Part shown: piece by piece, positions 34,474-43,095 of the stretch | Numbering within the stretch: the first letter of the stretch is position 1 | Layout of the letters: each line of letters starts with the position of its first letter | Source of the DNA: Actinoallomurus spadix | GTDB lineage: Bacteria > Actinomycetota > Actinomycetes > Streptosporangiales > Streptosporangiaceae | DNA: 64,000 bases | Reading direction: 5' to 3' | Assembly: GCF_024055725.1 (NCBI RefSeq) | Contig: NZ_JAMXMX010000001.1 | Coordinates: forward strand, 1 to 64,000 | The notes under the pieces: model-generated | What the model was told of the DNA's origin: nothing | The model's database searches: none | Seen by the model: only the letters and a program-made list of their open reading frames with translations | Program-made: the position numbers and the translations under genes

Positions 34474-35352
34474 GTGGCGGTAAACGGGACGATCCTGGTA
34501 CTCGGCGGTACCGGCCGGCAGGGCGGCGCGGTGGCCCGCGAGCTGCTGCGCCGTGGCCGGACCGTGCACGCCCTGGTGCGCGACCCGCGGGCGCCCGCGG
34601 CACGGGCGCTCGCGGACGCGGGCGCGGTGCTCGTGCGCGGTGACATGGACGACGAGGCGTCGTTGCGGGCGGCGATGAAGGGGGTCCACGGCGTCTTCAG
34701 CGTCCAGACCTTCAGGACGCCCGGCGGGGTGGAGACCGAGGAGCGACAGGGCAGGGCGGTGGCCGACGCCGCGGCCCACGCCGGCGTGGCGCACCTGGTC
34801 TACAGCTCGGTCGGCGGCGCGGAACGCTCGAGCGGCGTCCCGCACTTCGAGAGCAAGTGGAACATCGAGCAGCACATCCAGAAGCTCGGCCTGCCGGCGA
34901 CCGTGCTGCGGCCGACCATGTTCTACGACGTCTTCCACGACATCGGCCCGCGTCTCGTGGACGGCGAACTCGTCCTGGGACTGTGGCTCCGCCCGGAGAC
35001 CGTCGTCCAGGTCATCGCGACGAGGGACATCGGCGCGTTCGCCGCGGACGCCTTCGAGGACCCGGCGGCCTGGCTCGGCCGCCAGGTCGAGATCGCGAGC
35101 GACGAACTGACCGGGCCGCGGATGGCGGAGGCGTTCGAGCGCGTGTCCGGCATCCCGACCCGGTATCGCGAGCAGCCCATCGAGCGGCTCCGCGCGGTGC
35201 GCGAGGACCTGGCCACGATGTTCGACTGGTTCGAGCGCGAAGGCTACCGCGCGGACCTGCCCCGGCTCCGCCGGATCAGACCGGACCTCATGACCCTCGA
35301 GGACTGGCTGCGGGCTCACTGGACCCCGCCGGAGGCAGCGCCGCGGCGCTGA
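34474..35352 (+). CDS. NmrA-like NAD(P)-binding protein
   Basis: This 292-residue atypical SDR has [33 protein letters not shown] at the N-terminus, then [10 protein letters not shown] and [29 protein letters not shown], matching the NmrA/HSCARG group. Members act as redox sensors or quinone/isoflavone-type reductases. GTG 34474 has GGAGG in the leader. Ring-opening oxygenases of the JadG/GilOII type need reduced flavin and no standard flavin reductase is visible in the window, but nothing shows this protein fills that role. Confidence 0.82.
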   Translation: MAVNGTILVLGGTGRQGGAVARELLRRGRTVHALVRDPRAPAARALADAGAVLVRGDMDDEASLRAAMKGVHGVFSVQTFRTPGGVETEERQGRAVADAAAHAGVAHLVYSSVGGAERSSGVPHFESKWNIEQHIQKLGLPATVLRPTMFYDVFHDIGPRLVDGELVLGLWLRPETVVQVIATRDIGAFAADAFEDPAAWLGRQVEIASDELTGPRMAEAFERVSGIPTRYREQPIERLRAVREDLATMFDWFEREGYRADLPRLRRIRPDLMTLEDWLRAHWTPPEAAPRR

Positions 35353-35367
35353 CCGCGGACCCGGCAC

Positions 35368-35406
35368 ACGAGACCCGCCTGGACGTCGCGTCCAGGCGGG
35401 TCTCGT
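35368..35406. terminator. Bidirectional terminator between NmrA-like and ketoreductase genes
   Basis: A perfect 18-bp inverted repeat (ACGAGACCCGCCTGGACG and its complement) with a TCG loop lies between convergent genes ending at 35352 and 35434. Confidence 0.85.
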
Positions 35407-35433
35407 CAGGAGCGGGACCGTTCGCGCCCGGCC

Positions 35434-36219
35434 TCAGTAGTTGCCCAGACCACCGCAGACGTTGATGGCCTGTGCCGTCACGGGCGCGGCGGCGTCGGTG
35501 ACCAGGTAACCGACGAGGCCGGCGACCTCCTCGGGAGTGGAGTAGCGGCCGAGCGGGATCTTCGCCTGGAAGCGCTCGAGGATCGCCTCCTCGGTGGTGC
35601 CGTGGTGCGCGGCGTAGCCCTGGCGCACCCGCTGCGCCATCGGGGTCTCGACGTAACCGGGACAGACGGCGTTGACGGTGACCCCCGTCTTCGCGAGCTC
35701 CAGGCCCAGCGCCTTGGTGAATCCGACGACGCCGTGCTTGGAGGCGGAGTAGGGGGCACCGAGCACCACGCCCTGCTTGCCGCCGGTCGAGGCGATGTTG
35801 ATGATCCGTCCCCAGCCGCGCTCGAGCATCCCGCCGGATCGGAGCACCGCGCGGGTCATCAGGAAGACGCTGTTCAGGTTGGTGTCGATGACGTCGTACC
35901 AGAGCTCGTCGTCGATCTCCGCCGTGACACCGCCGCCGCTGCGGCCGGCGTTGTTCACCAGGACGTCGACGTGCCCGTACCGCTCGACGGCGGTGCGCAC
36001 GAGGCGTTCCACCTCCTGCGGGCGCCGGACGTCGGCGGCCGTGCCGTCGGCCTGGTGGCCGTTCGACCGGAGCTTGCCGGCCGTCTCCTCGACGGCGCCG
36101 GCGTTCCGCGCGCAGATGAAGACCTTGAGGCCGCGAGCCGCGAGGGTCTCGGCGACCGCCAGGCCGATTCCGCTCGTCCCGCCGGTGACCAGCGCGACCT
36201 GCTGTCCGTTCTCCGCCAT
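35434..36219 (-). CDS. Polyketide C9 ketoreductase, ActIII family
   Basis: This 261-residue SDR is nearly colinear with actinorhodin ActIII: ALVTGGTSGIGLAVAETLAARGLKVFICAR, NNAGRSGGG, NIASTGGKQGVVLGAPYSASKHG (Ser, Tyr and Lys of the active site), the type II PKS P-G-G-like RSGGG segment, and the ending TAQAINVCGGLGNY. It reduces the C9 carbonyl of the nascent chain and sets first-ring folding. It is away from the minimal PKS at 55.3 kb and divergent from the methyltransferase-like gene, with a StrR operator between. ATG 36219. Confidence 0.95.
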   Translation of the reverse strand: MAENGQQVALVTGGTSGIGLAVAETLAARGLKVFICARNAGAVEETAGKLRSNGHQADGTAADVRRPQEVERLVRTAVERYGHVDVLVNNAGRSGGGVTAEIDDELWYDVIDTNLNSVFLMTRAVLRSGGMLERGWGRIINIASTGGKQGVVLGAPYSASKHGVVGFTKALGLELAKTGVTVNAVCPGYVETPMAQRVRQGYAAHHGTTEEAILERFQAKIPLGRYSTPEEVAGLVGYLVTDAAAPVTAQAINVCGGLGNY

Positions 36220-36306
36220 TCGGCCTGCCCCTTTCGTGAATACGGTGCCGTGGCAGTCTGGCGGGGATTCTTCTAATCCCGGTCGAGTGCGGGTTGATCC
36301 GATCCG

Positions 36307-36335
36307 GTTCGACTGCGGCGTCTTTCCGGTTGAAC
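36307..36335. promoter_or_regulatory. StrR-type operator B (between ketoreductase and methyltransferase-like genes)
   Basis: GTTCGACTG-N11-CGGTTGAAC, with arms identical to site A. It lies 87 bp upstream of the ketoreductase and 94 bp upstream of the divergent methyltransferase-like gene, so it could activate both. Confidence 0.78.
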
Positions 36336-36429
36336 GTCCGCGACGGTCACCGCAAAACGGAAGTAGCGGGTAAAAATCGCGCCGATCTATCGTCGGCCTC
36401 CAGCGGTCGGGAAATGCGGGAGGGAAACC

Positions 36430-37458
36430 ATGTCCACATCGCCTGCGGTGCGGGATCAGTCCGCCGCGTACTCATTGCTCGATCTGATCCAGGGCGCGGT
36501 GATAACCCAGGCGATCTCCGCCGCGGCCAAGCTCGGCGTGGCGGACGTCCTCCGCGACGGGCCGCTGCCCGCGGAGGAGATAGCCAAGCGCGTCGGATCC
36601 GACCCCGAGGCGACGCACCGGCTGCTGCGTACGCTGTCCGGCTACTCGGTGTTCGCGGTCCGGCCGGACGGCCGGTTCGAGCTCACGCCGATGGCCGAGG
36701 CGCTCCGCGACGACGCGCCGGACTCGATGCGCGGCATCGCCATGCTGATGGGCCACCCCCTCCTCTGGGAGGACTGGGGGCACCTGCTCGACTCCGTGCG
36801 CAGCGGCGAGGCCAACATGCCGAAACTGCGCGGCATGGGCGCGTACGAGTTCCTCATGGCCAACCCCGACTACGCGGCCGTGTTCTTCCAGGGGATGCGG
36901 AGCATGTCGGATCCGGAGACCGATCCGGTGCTGGCGGCGTACGACTTCTCGCGGTTCCGCACGGTCGTGGACGTCATCGGCGGGCGCGGCGCCCTCCTGG
37001 CGGGGATCCTCGCGCGGGCGCCCCGCACCCACGGTGTGCTGTACGACTCCGAGTCCGCGACCGCGGACGCGCCGCAGGTGTTCGACGCGGCCGGCGTCGG
37101 GGACCGGGTCACGGTCAAGAACGGGACGTTCTTCGACAAGCTGCCGGCGGGCGCGGACGCCTACGTGCTCAAGCACATCCTGCACGACTTCCCCGAGTCC
37201 GAGTGCCTCGCGGTCCTGAAGAACGTGCGCGAGGCGATCGCTCCCGACGGCCGGGTCCTCGTCATCGAGTACGTGCTGGGCGGGAACAACGAGCGGCACA
37301 TCGGCAACATCATCGACCTCTGGCTCCTCCTGCTCCTCGGCGCCCGGGAGCGCACGCTGCCGGAGTACACCGAGCTGTTCGCCAAGGCGGGCCTGAAGGT
37401 CGTCGGGGCGGTCCCCACCACCGCGCCGGTCTCGATCATCGAGGCGGTGCCCGCCTGA
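36430..37458 (+). CDS. O-methyltransferase-like protein with altered SAM motif (possible AlpH-type coupling enzyme)
   Basis: The protein has 342 residues. The N-terminal dimerisation/winged-helix domain (TQAISAAAKLGVADVLRDGPLPAEEIAKRVG) and Rossmann domain match plant/COMT-like O-methyltransferases. Motif I reads VVDVIGGRGALL (residues 179-190) where the family has DVGGGxG, so the first Gly of the SAM loop is Ile183. The HD pair is kept (LKHILHDF, His252-Asp253). In kinamycin synthesis an O-methyltransferase-like protein (AlpH) couples glutamylhydrazine to the polyketide without SAM; this is a candidate counterpart by family, motif and location, not proven. It begins the 36.4-43.8 kb operon and shares operator B with the ketoreductase gene. 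Confidence 0.8.
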   Translation: MSTSPAVRDQSAAYSLLDLIQGAVITQAISAAAKLGVADVLRDGPLPAEEIAKRVGSDPEATHRLLRTLSGYSVFAVRPDGRFELTPMAEALRDDAPDSMRGIAMLMGHPLLWEDWGHLLDSVRSGEANMPKLRGMGAYEFLMANPDYAAVFFQGMRSMSDPETDPVLAAYDFSRFRTVVDVIGGRGALLAGILARAPRTHGVLYDSESATADAPQVFDAAGVGDRVTVKNGTFFDKLPAGADAYVLKHILHDFPESECLAVLKNVREAIAPDGRVLVIEYVLGGNNERHIGNIIDLWLLLLLGARERTLPEYTELFAKAGLKVVGAVPTTAPVSIIEAVPA

Positions 37459-37512
37459 GGCCCGCGGAGCGGTACCGGTCCCAGACGCCCCACGGGAAGC
37501 CGAGGAGGGAAA

Positions 37513-39027
37513 ATGGACACTGATGTGATCATCGTCGGCGCCGGGCCGACGGGTCTGATGCTCGCGGGCGAGCTGCGCCTCGGCGGCGCGGACGTCACCG
37601 TATTCGAGCGGCGGACCGAGCGCAGCTGGGAGTCGCGCGGCATCGGCTTCACCGCACGGGCGGCCGAGGTGCTGGACCAGCGCGGGCTGCTCGGGCGGCT
37701 GGAGAACGCCGAGATCACCCGGCAGGGGCACTTCGGCGGCATCCCGATCGACTTCGGGATGCTGGAGGGTTCGCACTTCGGCGTGCGCGGCGTGCCCCAG
37801 TACAAGCTCGAGGAGATGCTCGAGGGCTGGGCGCTGGAGCTCGGCGTGTCGCTGCGCCGCGGGTACGAGCTCACCGGCCTGGAGGACACCGGGGACGGCG
37901 TCACCGCCGTCGTCCAGGGGCCCGACGGCCGTCACGAGCACTCGGCCCCCTACCTCGTGGGCTGCGACGGCGGGCGGAGCACCGTCAGGGACCTCGCGGG
38001 CTTCGACTTCCCCGGCTCCGACGCCACCCGCGAGATGTACCTCGCGGACGTCACCGGCTGCGACATCCGGCCCCGGATGATCGGTGAGCTGGTGCCGAAC
38101 GGCATGGTGATGTCGGCACCGCTCGAGCAGGGCTACCACCGCATCATCGTCTGCGAGAACGGGACGCCGCCGCCCGACCGGAACCGCCAGGTGACCTTCA
38201 CCGACGTCGCGGACGCCTGGCAGCGGCTGACCGGCGAGTCGATCCACGGCGGGCGGGCGCGCTGGGTGAGCAGCTTCACCGACGCGACGCGCCAGGTCAC
38301 GGAGTACCGGCGCGGCCGCGTGCTGCTGGCGGGGGACGCCGCGCACATCCACCTCCCGGCCGGCGGCCAGGGCCTCAGCGTCGGCGTGCAGGACGCGGTC
38401 AACCTCGGCTGGAAGCTGGCCGCGACGGTCAGGGGGCAGGCCCCGGACGGCCTGCTCGACACCTACCACGGTGAGCGGCACCCCGTCGGCGCGCGGGTGC
38501 TGCGGAACACGCGCGCCCAGGGGACGCTCAACCTCAGCGGCAAACCGGTCGAGCCGCTGCGGGCCGTCATGACGGAGCTCGTCGCGATCCCGGCGGTGGC
38601 GCGTCACCTGTCCGGCATGGTGAGCGGCCTCGACGTCCGGTACGACGTCGGGCAGGAAGGGCACCCGCTGCCGGGCGCGCGGATGGCCGACCGCGAACTG
38701 GAGCTCGCCGGCGGCGGCCGTACGCGGATCGCGCGGCTGCTCCACCCGGCGCGGGGCGTCCTGATCACCGCCGACGACTCCGGGGAACCCGCCCGGTGCG
38801 CCGCCGGGTGGTCCGACCGCGTCGACGTGATCCGGGTGCGGAGCATCCCGGCCGGCCCGGGAGAGGACGGCGCCGCGACGGAGTCGGTGCTGGTCCGCCC
38901 CGACGGATACGTCGCCTGGGCGGCGCCGGGCGCGGGCCCGCTCGCCGAGGCGCTGCGGCGCTGGTTCGGCGAGGCGCGGGGGTTCCCGGAACCGCGGGAC
39001 TCCCAGCCGATGGCCTCCGCCCGTTAG
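37513..39027 (+). CDS. Angucycline-type FAD hydroxylase (PgaE/UrdE/JadH-like)
   Basis: This 504-residue class A flavoprotein reads very close to PgaE/UrdE-type C12 hydroxylases throughout: ESRGIGFTARAAEVLDQRGLLGRL, HFGGIPIDFGMLEG, FDFPGSDATREMYLADVTGCDIRPRMIGE and GDAAHIHLPAGGQGLSVGVQDAVNLGWKLA. Such enzymes oxidise the tetracyclic angucyclinone core. It is second gene of the plus-strand operon, just before the aromatase/cyclase. It is the best candidate for the early core oxygenation that precedes ring cleavage. Confidence 0.9.
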   Translation: MDTDVIIVGAGPTGLMLAGELRLGGADVTVFERRTERSWESRGIGFTARAAEVLDQRGLLGRLENAEITRQGHFGGIPIDFGMLEGSHFGVRGVPQYKLEEMLEGWALELGVSLRRGYELTGLEDTGDGVTAVVQGPDGRHEHSAPYLVGCDGGRSTVRDLAGFDFPGSDATREMYLADVTGCDIRPRMIGELVPNGMVMSAPLEQGYHRIIVCENGTPPPDRNRQVTFTDVADAWQRLTGESIHGGRARWVSSFTDATRQVTEYRRGRVLLAGDAAHIHLPAGGQGLSVGVQDAVNLGWKLAATVRGQAPDGLLDTYHGERHPVGARVLRNTRAQGTLNLSGKPVEPLRAVMTELVAIPAVARHLSGMVSGLDVRYDVGQEGHPLPGARMADRELELAGGGRTRIARLLHPARGVLITADDSGEPARCAAGWSDRVDVIRVRSIPAGPGEDGAATESVLVRPDGYVAWAAPGAGPLAEALRRWFGEARGFPEPRDSQPMASAR

Positions 39028-39055
39028 ACGTTCGGTTACGCAGAGGAGAGGAATC

Positions 39056-40015
39056 GTGGCTGCGAGCGCGGTGCGTGAGACGGAGCACGAGATCAACGTC
39101 GGGGCTCCCGCCGACCGGGTGTACGAGCTGATCGAGGACGTCGGCAGGTGGCCGGAGGTCTTCCCCCCGACCGTGCACGCCGAGTGCGTCGAGAGGGAGG
39201 GGAACTCCGAGCTGATCCGGCTCTGGGCGACCGCGAACGGTACCGCCAAGACCTGGACGTCCAGGCGTGAGCACGACCCGGAGCGCAGGCGCGTCTCCTT
39301 CCGCCAGGAGCGGTCCCAGCATCCGGTCGGCGGCATGGGCGGCATCTGGATCGTGGAACCCCTCTCCGCGTCCGAGTGCCGGGTGCGCCTGCTGCACGAC
39401 TACTTCGCGGCGACCGACGATCCCGCCGATCTCGACTGGATCGACCGGGCGGTCGACCGGAACAGCAGGTCGGAGCTGCAGGCGCTCAAGACGAGCGCGG
39501 AACTGACCGGGCCCGACCGGCTCATCACGTTCGAGGACACGGTGACGGTCGACGGCAGCGCCAAGGACGTCTACGACTTCATCAACGAGGCCCAGCACTG
39601 GTCGCGGCGGCTCCCGCACGTCGCCCGGGTGTCGCTGGAGGAGGAGACGCCCGGCCTGCAGATCCTCGAGATGGACACCCTGACGAAGGACGGGTCCGTG
39701 CACACCACGCGGTCCGTGCGCGTCTGCCGGCCGTACACCAGCATCGTGTACAAGCAGATCGTCGTGCCCGCGCTGATGACGCTGCACACCGGGCGCTGGC
39801 TCATCGAGGAGCGCGACGGGGCGGGGGTGTCCGTGACGTCGCGGCACACGGTGCGGATCAACACCGAGCGCATCACCGAGGTCCTCGGCGCCGGAGCCGA
39901 CGTTCAGGCCGCGCGGCAGTTCGTGCGCACGGCCCTCAGCGGCAACAGCATGACCACCCTGCGCGCCGCGAAGGCCTACGCCGAGGGCTCCGGCGGCGAG
40001 CGCGCGGCGTCGTGA
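39056..40015 (+). CDS. Two-domain polyketide aromatase/cyclase (ARO/CYC)
   Basis: This 319-residue protein has two START-like domains. The first (residues ~8-150) begins TEHEINVGAPADRVYELIEDVGRWPEVFPPTVHAE; the second (~160-310) begins FEDTVTVDGSAKDVYDFINEAQHWSRRLPHVARV. The di-domain layout is that of first-ring aromatase/cyclases for C9-reduced chains (ActVII, JadD/PgaL type), agreeing with the ActIII-type ketoreductase nearby. GTG 39056 has GGAGAGG upstream. It overlaps the next gene by 4 bp. Confidence 0.93.
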   Translation: MAASAVRETEHEINVGAPADRVYELIEDVGRWPEVFPPTVHAECVEREGNSELIRLWATANGTAKTWTSRREHDPERRRVSFRQERSQHPVGGMGGIWIVEPLSASECRVRLLHDYFAATDDPADLDWIDRAVDRNSRSELQALKTSAELTGPDRLITFEDTVTVDGSAKDVYDFINEAQHWSRRLPHVARVSLEEETPGLQILEMDTLTKDGSVHTTRSVRVCRPYTSIVYKQIVVPALMTLHTGRWLIEERDGAGVSVTSRHTVRINTERITEVLGAGADVQAARQFVRTALSGNSMTTLRAAKAYAEGSGGERAAS

Positions 40016-41523
40016 CCCGGCCCGCGGCGACCGCGCCCGTCGTCATCGTCGGCGCGGGACCGGTCGGGCTGCTGCTCGCCTGCGAGCTCGGCCGGGCCCG
40101 GGTGCCGGTCGTCATCGTCGAGCGGCTGGCCGCCCCGATGACCGAGTCACGGGCGAGCCAGCTCAGCACCCTGACCGCCGAGCTCCTGCACGAACGCGGA
40201 TTCGGCGAGCTGCTCGCCGAGGCCGCCCACGAGCCGCGGGCGCACTTCGGCGGCCTGGGGTTCGACCTGTCCGGCCTGGACGGTGACCACGCGGGCAACT
40301 GGAAGGTGCCGCAGCACCGGACCGAGGCCGTCCTCGGCCGGCGCGCCGAGGCGCTGGGCGTGACCCTGCTGCGGGCGCACGAGCTGACCGGGCTCACCGA
40401 GCTGCCGGACCATGTCGTCTGCGACGTGCGGGGCCCCGGAGGCGGCGTACGGATCGAGGCGCGGTACGTGGTCGGCTGTGACGGAGCCCGCAGCACCGTA
40501 CGCCGGCTGTGCGGCTTCCCGGTGACGGCCACGGCGGCGACGAAGGAGCTGCTGCGGGCGGACGTGACGGGCGTCGAGATCCGCGACCGGCGATTCGAAC
40601 GGCTCGAGACCGGGTTCGCGGTGGCGGCGACCCGCGACGGCGTCACGAGAGTGATGACGCACGCGTTCGGCCAGGGAGTGGCCGAGCGCACCGGGCCGCC
40701 GGAGTTCGCGGAGGTCGTACGGCTCTGGGAGAAGGTGACCGGCGAGGACATCTCCGGCGGGACCCCCGTCTGGCTGGACGCCTTCGACAACGCACAGGGC
40801 CAGGCGGACTCCTACCGGCGGGGGCGCGTGCTGCTGGCCGGCGACGCCGCCCACTGGCACCTGCCGATCGGCGGCCAGGCGCTCAACGTGGGACTCCAGG
40901 ACGCCGTCAACCTGGGCTGGAAGCTCGCCGGGACGATCAACGGCTGGGCGTCACCGGACCTGCTGGACACCTACCACGCCGAGCGGCATCCCGTCGCGGC
41001 CCGGGTGCTCGACCACGTCGCCGCCCAGGAGTTCCTGCTGCTGGGCGGTCCCGAGATCGAGCCGCTGCGCGCGGTGCTCGCCGAGCTGACCGGCCTGGGC
41101 CAGGTCCGCGACCACCTGGCCAGGGTCGCCGCCAACCTCGACGACCGGTACGGCCCGCCCGGATCCGCACTGGCCGGGCGGCGCGTCACGGACCTCCGGC
41201 TGCGGACGGAGTCGGGTCCGCTGCGGGCGACGGGCACCGAGCCCGTCCTCGTACGGCTCACGGACACCCCTGACGACCCGGTACGGCTCAGCGACACCCC
41301 TGACGACCGCGTACGGCTCAGGGACACCCCTGACGGCCCCGGCCGGTTCGCCGTCCCGACGATCCGCGCGACCGCGCACGAGGGTCGTCTCCCGGGGATC
41401 ACCGCCCTCCTCCTGCGGCCCGACGGCTACGTCGCCTGGGCCGGCGACGGCGAGGAGGACCTGGACCGAGCGCTCGCGAAGCTGCTGCGCGTGGAAGGAG
41501 GCAAGGACGATGCGAGACTTTGA
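40012..41523 (+). CDS. FAD-dependent aromatic hydroxylase with tandem peptide repeat
   Basis: This 503-residue class A flavin monooxygenase has VVIVGAGPVGLLLACELGRARVP, VVGCDGARSTVRRLCGFP and LLAGDAAHWHLPIGGQALNVGLQDAVNLGWKLA. It is more diverged from PgaE than its neighbours, so it may do a different oxygenation or ring-cleavage preparation. Near residues 414-443 the sequence repeats VRLxDTPDD three times, encoded by an exact 30-bp tandem array; this is a recent in-frame expansion in a surface loop of the C-terminal domain. GTG 40012 overlaps the cyclase stop (GTGA). Confidence 0.87.
   Translation: MTRPAATAPVVIVGAGPVGLLLACELGRARVPVVIVERLAAPMTESRASQLSTLTAELLHERGFGELLAEAAHEPRAHFGGLGFDLSGLDGDHAGNWKVPQHRTEAVLGRRAEALGVTLLRAHELTGLTELPDHVVCDVRGPGGGVRIEARYVVGCDGARSTVRRLCGFPVTATAATKELLRADVTGVEIRDRRFERLETGFAVAATRDGVTRVMTHAFGQGVAERTGPPEFAEVVRLWEKVTGEDISGGTPVWLDAFDNAQGQADSYRRGRVLLAGDAAHWHLPIGGQALNVGLQDAVNLGWKLAGTINGWASPDLLDTYHAERHPVAARVLDHVAAQEFLLLGGPEIEPLRAVLAELTGLGQVRDHLARVAANLDDRYGPPGSALAGRRVTDLRLRTESGPLRATGTEPVLVRLTDTPDDPVRLSDTPDDRVRLRDTPDGPGRFAVPTIRATAHEGRLPGITALLLRPDGYVAWAGDGEEDLDRALAKLLRVEGGKDDARL
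41251..41340 (+). repeat. Three-copy 30-bp in-frame tandem repeat
   Basis: The units 41251-41280, 41281-41310 and 41311-41340 each read GTACGGCTCA-nn-GACACCCCTGACG plus a short variable end. The period is a multiple of three, so each copy adds ten residues (VRLxDTPDDx) to the monooxygenase. Confidence 0.9.
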
Positions 41524-43066
41524 CGCGGACGTCGTCATCGTGGGGGCCGGCCCCACCGGGCTCATGCTCGCGGGTGAGCTGGGCCTGGCCGGGGTCCGGG
41601 CCGTGGTCCTCGAGCGGCTGGCCGAGCCGATGAGGCAGTCGCGCGCCCTGGGGTTCTCCGCACGCGCCATCGAGGAGTTCGACCAGCGCGGACTGCTGCC
41701 GCGGTTCGGTGACCTGCAGACCATCCCGTTCGGCCACTTCGGCGGACTGCCCATCGACTACCGGGTCATCGAGGGCGGATCGTACGGCGCGCGGGGTAAG
41801 CCGCAGTCCCTCACCGAGGGGGTGCTGGCCGGGTGGGCCGCCGAGCAGGGCGCCGAAGTGCGCCGGGAGTGCGAGGTCACCGGGCTCACCTGCGACGACG
41901 ACGGCGTCGAGGTGGACGTCGTCACGCCGGCGGGCGGCGAACGCCTGCGCGCCCGGTACGTCGCGGGCTGCGACGGCGCGCGCAGCGCCGTCCGCCGATC
42001 GATCGGCGTCGGCTTCCCCGGCACCGACCCGGCCATCGAGCTGTGGTTCGCCGACGTGGCCGGCTGCGACCTGCGGCCGCGCTTCTCCGGCGAGCGCGTT
42101 CCGGGCGGGATGGTCATGGTGCTGCCGCTGGGCCCGGGGATCAACCGCGTGATCCTGCACGAGCGGGCCGGGACGCGGCGCGGCGACGGCGCCCCCGACT
42201 TCGCGGAGATCGCCGCAGCCTGGAACCGGCTGACCGGCGAGGACATCGGCGGCGCCACGCCGCTGTGGACGAGCTGGACCACCGACGCGAGCCGGCAGGC
42301 GGCGGAGTACCGCCGCGGGCGGGTCTTCCTGCTCGGCGACGCCGCGCACATCCACCTGCCGATCGGCGCCCAGGGGATGAGCGCGGGCGTGGGCGACGCC
42401 GTGAACCTCGGGTGGAAACTCGGCGCCGCGATCAACGGGCACGCCCCCGCGGACCTGCTGGACACCTACCACACCGAGCGGCACCCCGTCGGCGCACGCA
42501 TCCTGGCCAACACCCTCGCCCAGCGCATCCTGTACCTCGGCGGCGACGAGATGGACCCGATGCGGGCGGTCATGACCGAACTGCTGGCCTACGAGGACGT
42601 CCAGCGGCTGCTGGTCGGCATGGTCACCGGCCTGGACATCCGGTACGACGTCGGGCCGGGCGACCACCCGCTGCTCGGCCGGCGGCTGCCGGACACCGAG
42701 CTCACGGGCGACTTCGCGCCGTCCGGCACGGTACGCGCCCTCCGGCTCCTGAACGCCGGGCGCGGCGTCGTCCTCGACCTGGCCGGTGACGACGAGGTGC
42801 GCGCCGCCGCCGCGCCGTGGGCGGACCGGATCGAGGTCGTCACCACGGAGTCCCGACCGCACGGCGCGCTGGCGGACGTCGAGGCCGCGCTGGTGCGCCC
42901 GGACGGCTACATCGCGTGGATCGGCTCGGGCGCGACCAGCCCGGGCGCGACCGGCTCCGGCGGAACCGGCGCGGCGGGCCTGCCGGAGGCCCTGACCCGA
43001 TGGTTCGGCCGGCCCCACGAAGGTCACCACGGCGTGACGCCCGCCGCGGCGGGCGCCCGGCCGTAG
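41510..43066 (+). CDS. FAD-dependent aromatic hydroxylase (PgaE/GilOI-like)
   Basis: This 518-residue protein has ADVVIVGAGPTGLMLAGELGLAGV, SRALGFSARAIEEFDQRGLLPRF, HFGGLPIDYRVIEGG, GCDGARSAVRRSIGVGFPG and GDAAHIHLPIGAQGMSAGVGDAVNLGWKL. It is strongly similar in layout to PgaE/GilOI-type angucycline hydroxylase-dehydratases. A Gly/Ala/Thr/Ser-rich stretch (about 486-498) and a Pro/Ala tail end the protein. It overlaps the preceding hydroxylase by 14 bp and precedes the ring-opening oxygenase, the usual partner order for oxidative B-ring cleavage. Confidence 0.88.
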   Translation: MRDFDADVVIVGAGPTGLMLAGELGLAGVRAVVLERLAEPMRQSRALGFSARAIEEFDQRGLLPRFGDLQTIPFGHFGGLPIDYRVIEGGSYGARGKPQSLTEGVLAGWAAEQGAEVRRECEVTGLTCDDDGVEVDVVTPAGGERLRARYVAGCDGARSAVRRSIGVGFPGTDPAIELWFADVAGCDLRPRFSGERVPGGMVMVLPLGPGINRVILHERAGTRRGDGAPDFAEIAAAWNRLTGEDIGGATPLWTSWTTDASRQAAEYRRGRVFLLGDAAHIHLPIGAQGMSAGVGDAVNLGWKLGAAINGHAPADLLDTYHTERHPVGARILANTLAQRILYLGGDEMDPMRAVMTELLAYEDVQRLLVGMVTGLDIRYDVGPGDHPLLGRRLPDTELTGDFAPSGTVRALRLLNAGRGVVLDLAGDDEVRAAAAPWADRIEVVTTESRPHGALADVEAALVRPDGYIAWIGSGATSPGATGSGGTGAAGLPEALTRWFGRPHEGHHGVTPAAAGARP

Positions 43067-43095
43067 GCACGGTAATCGGAGGATGCGAGGAGAGC

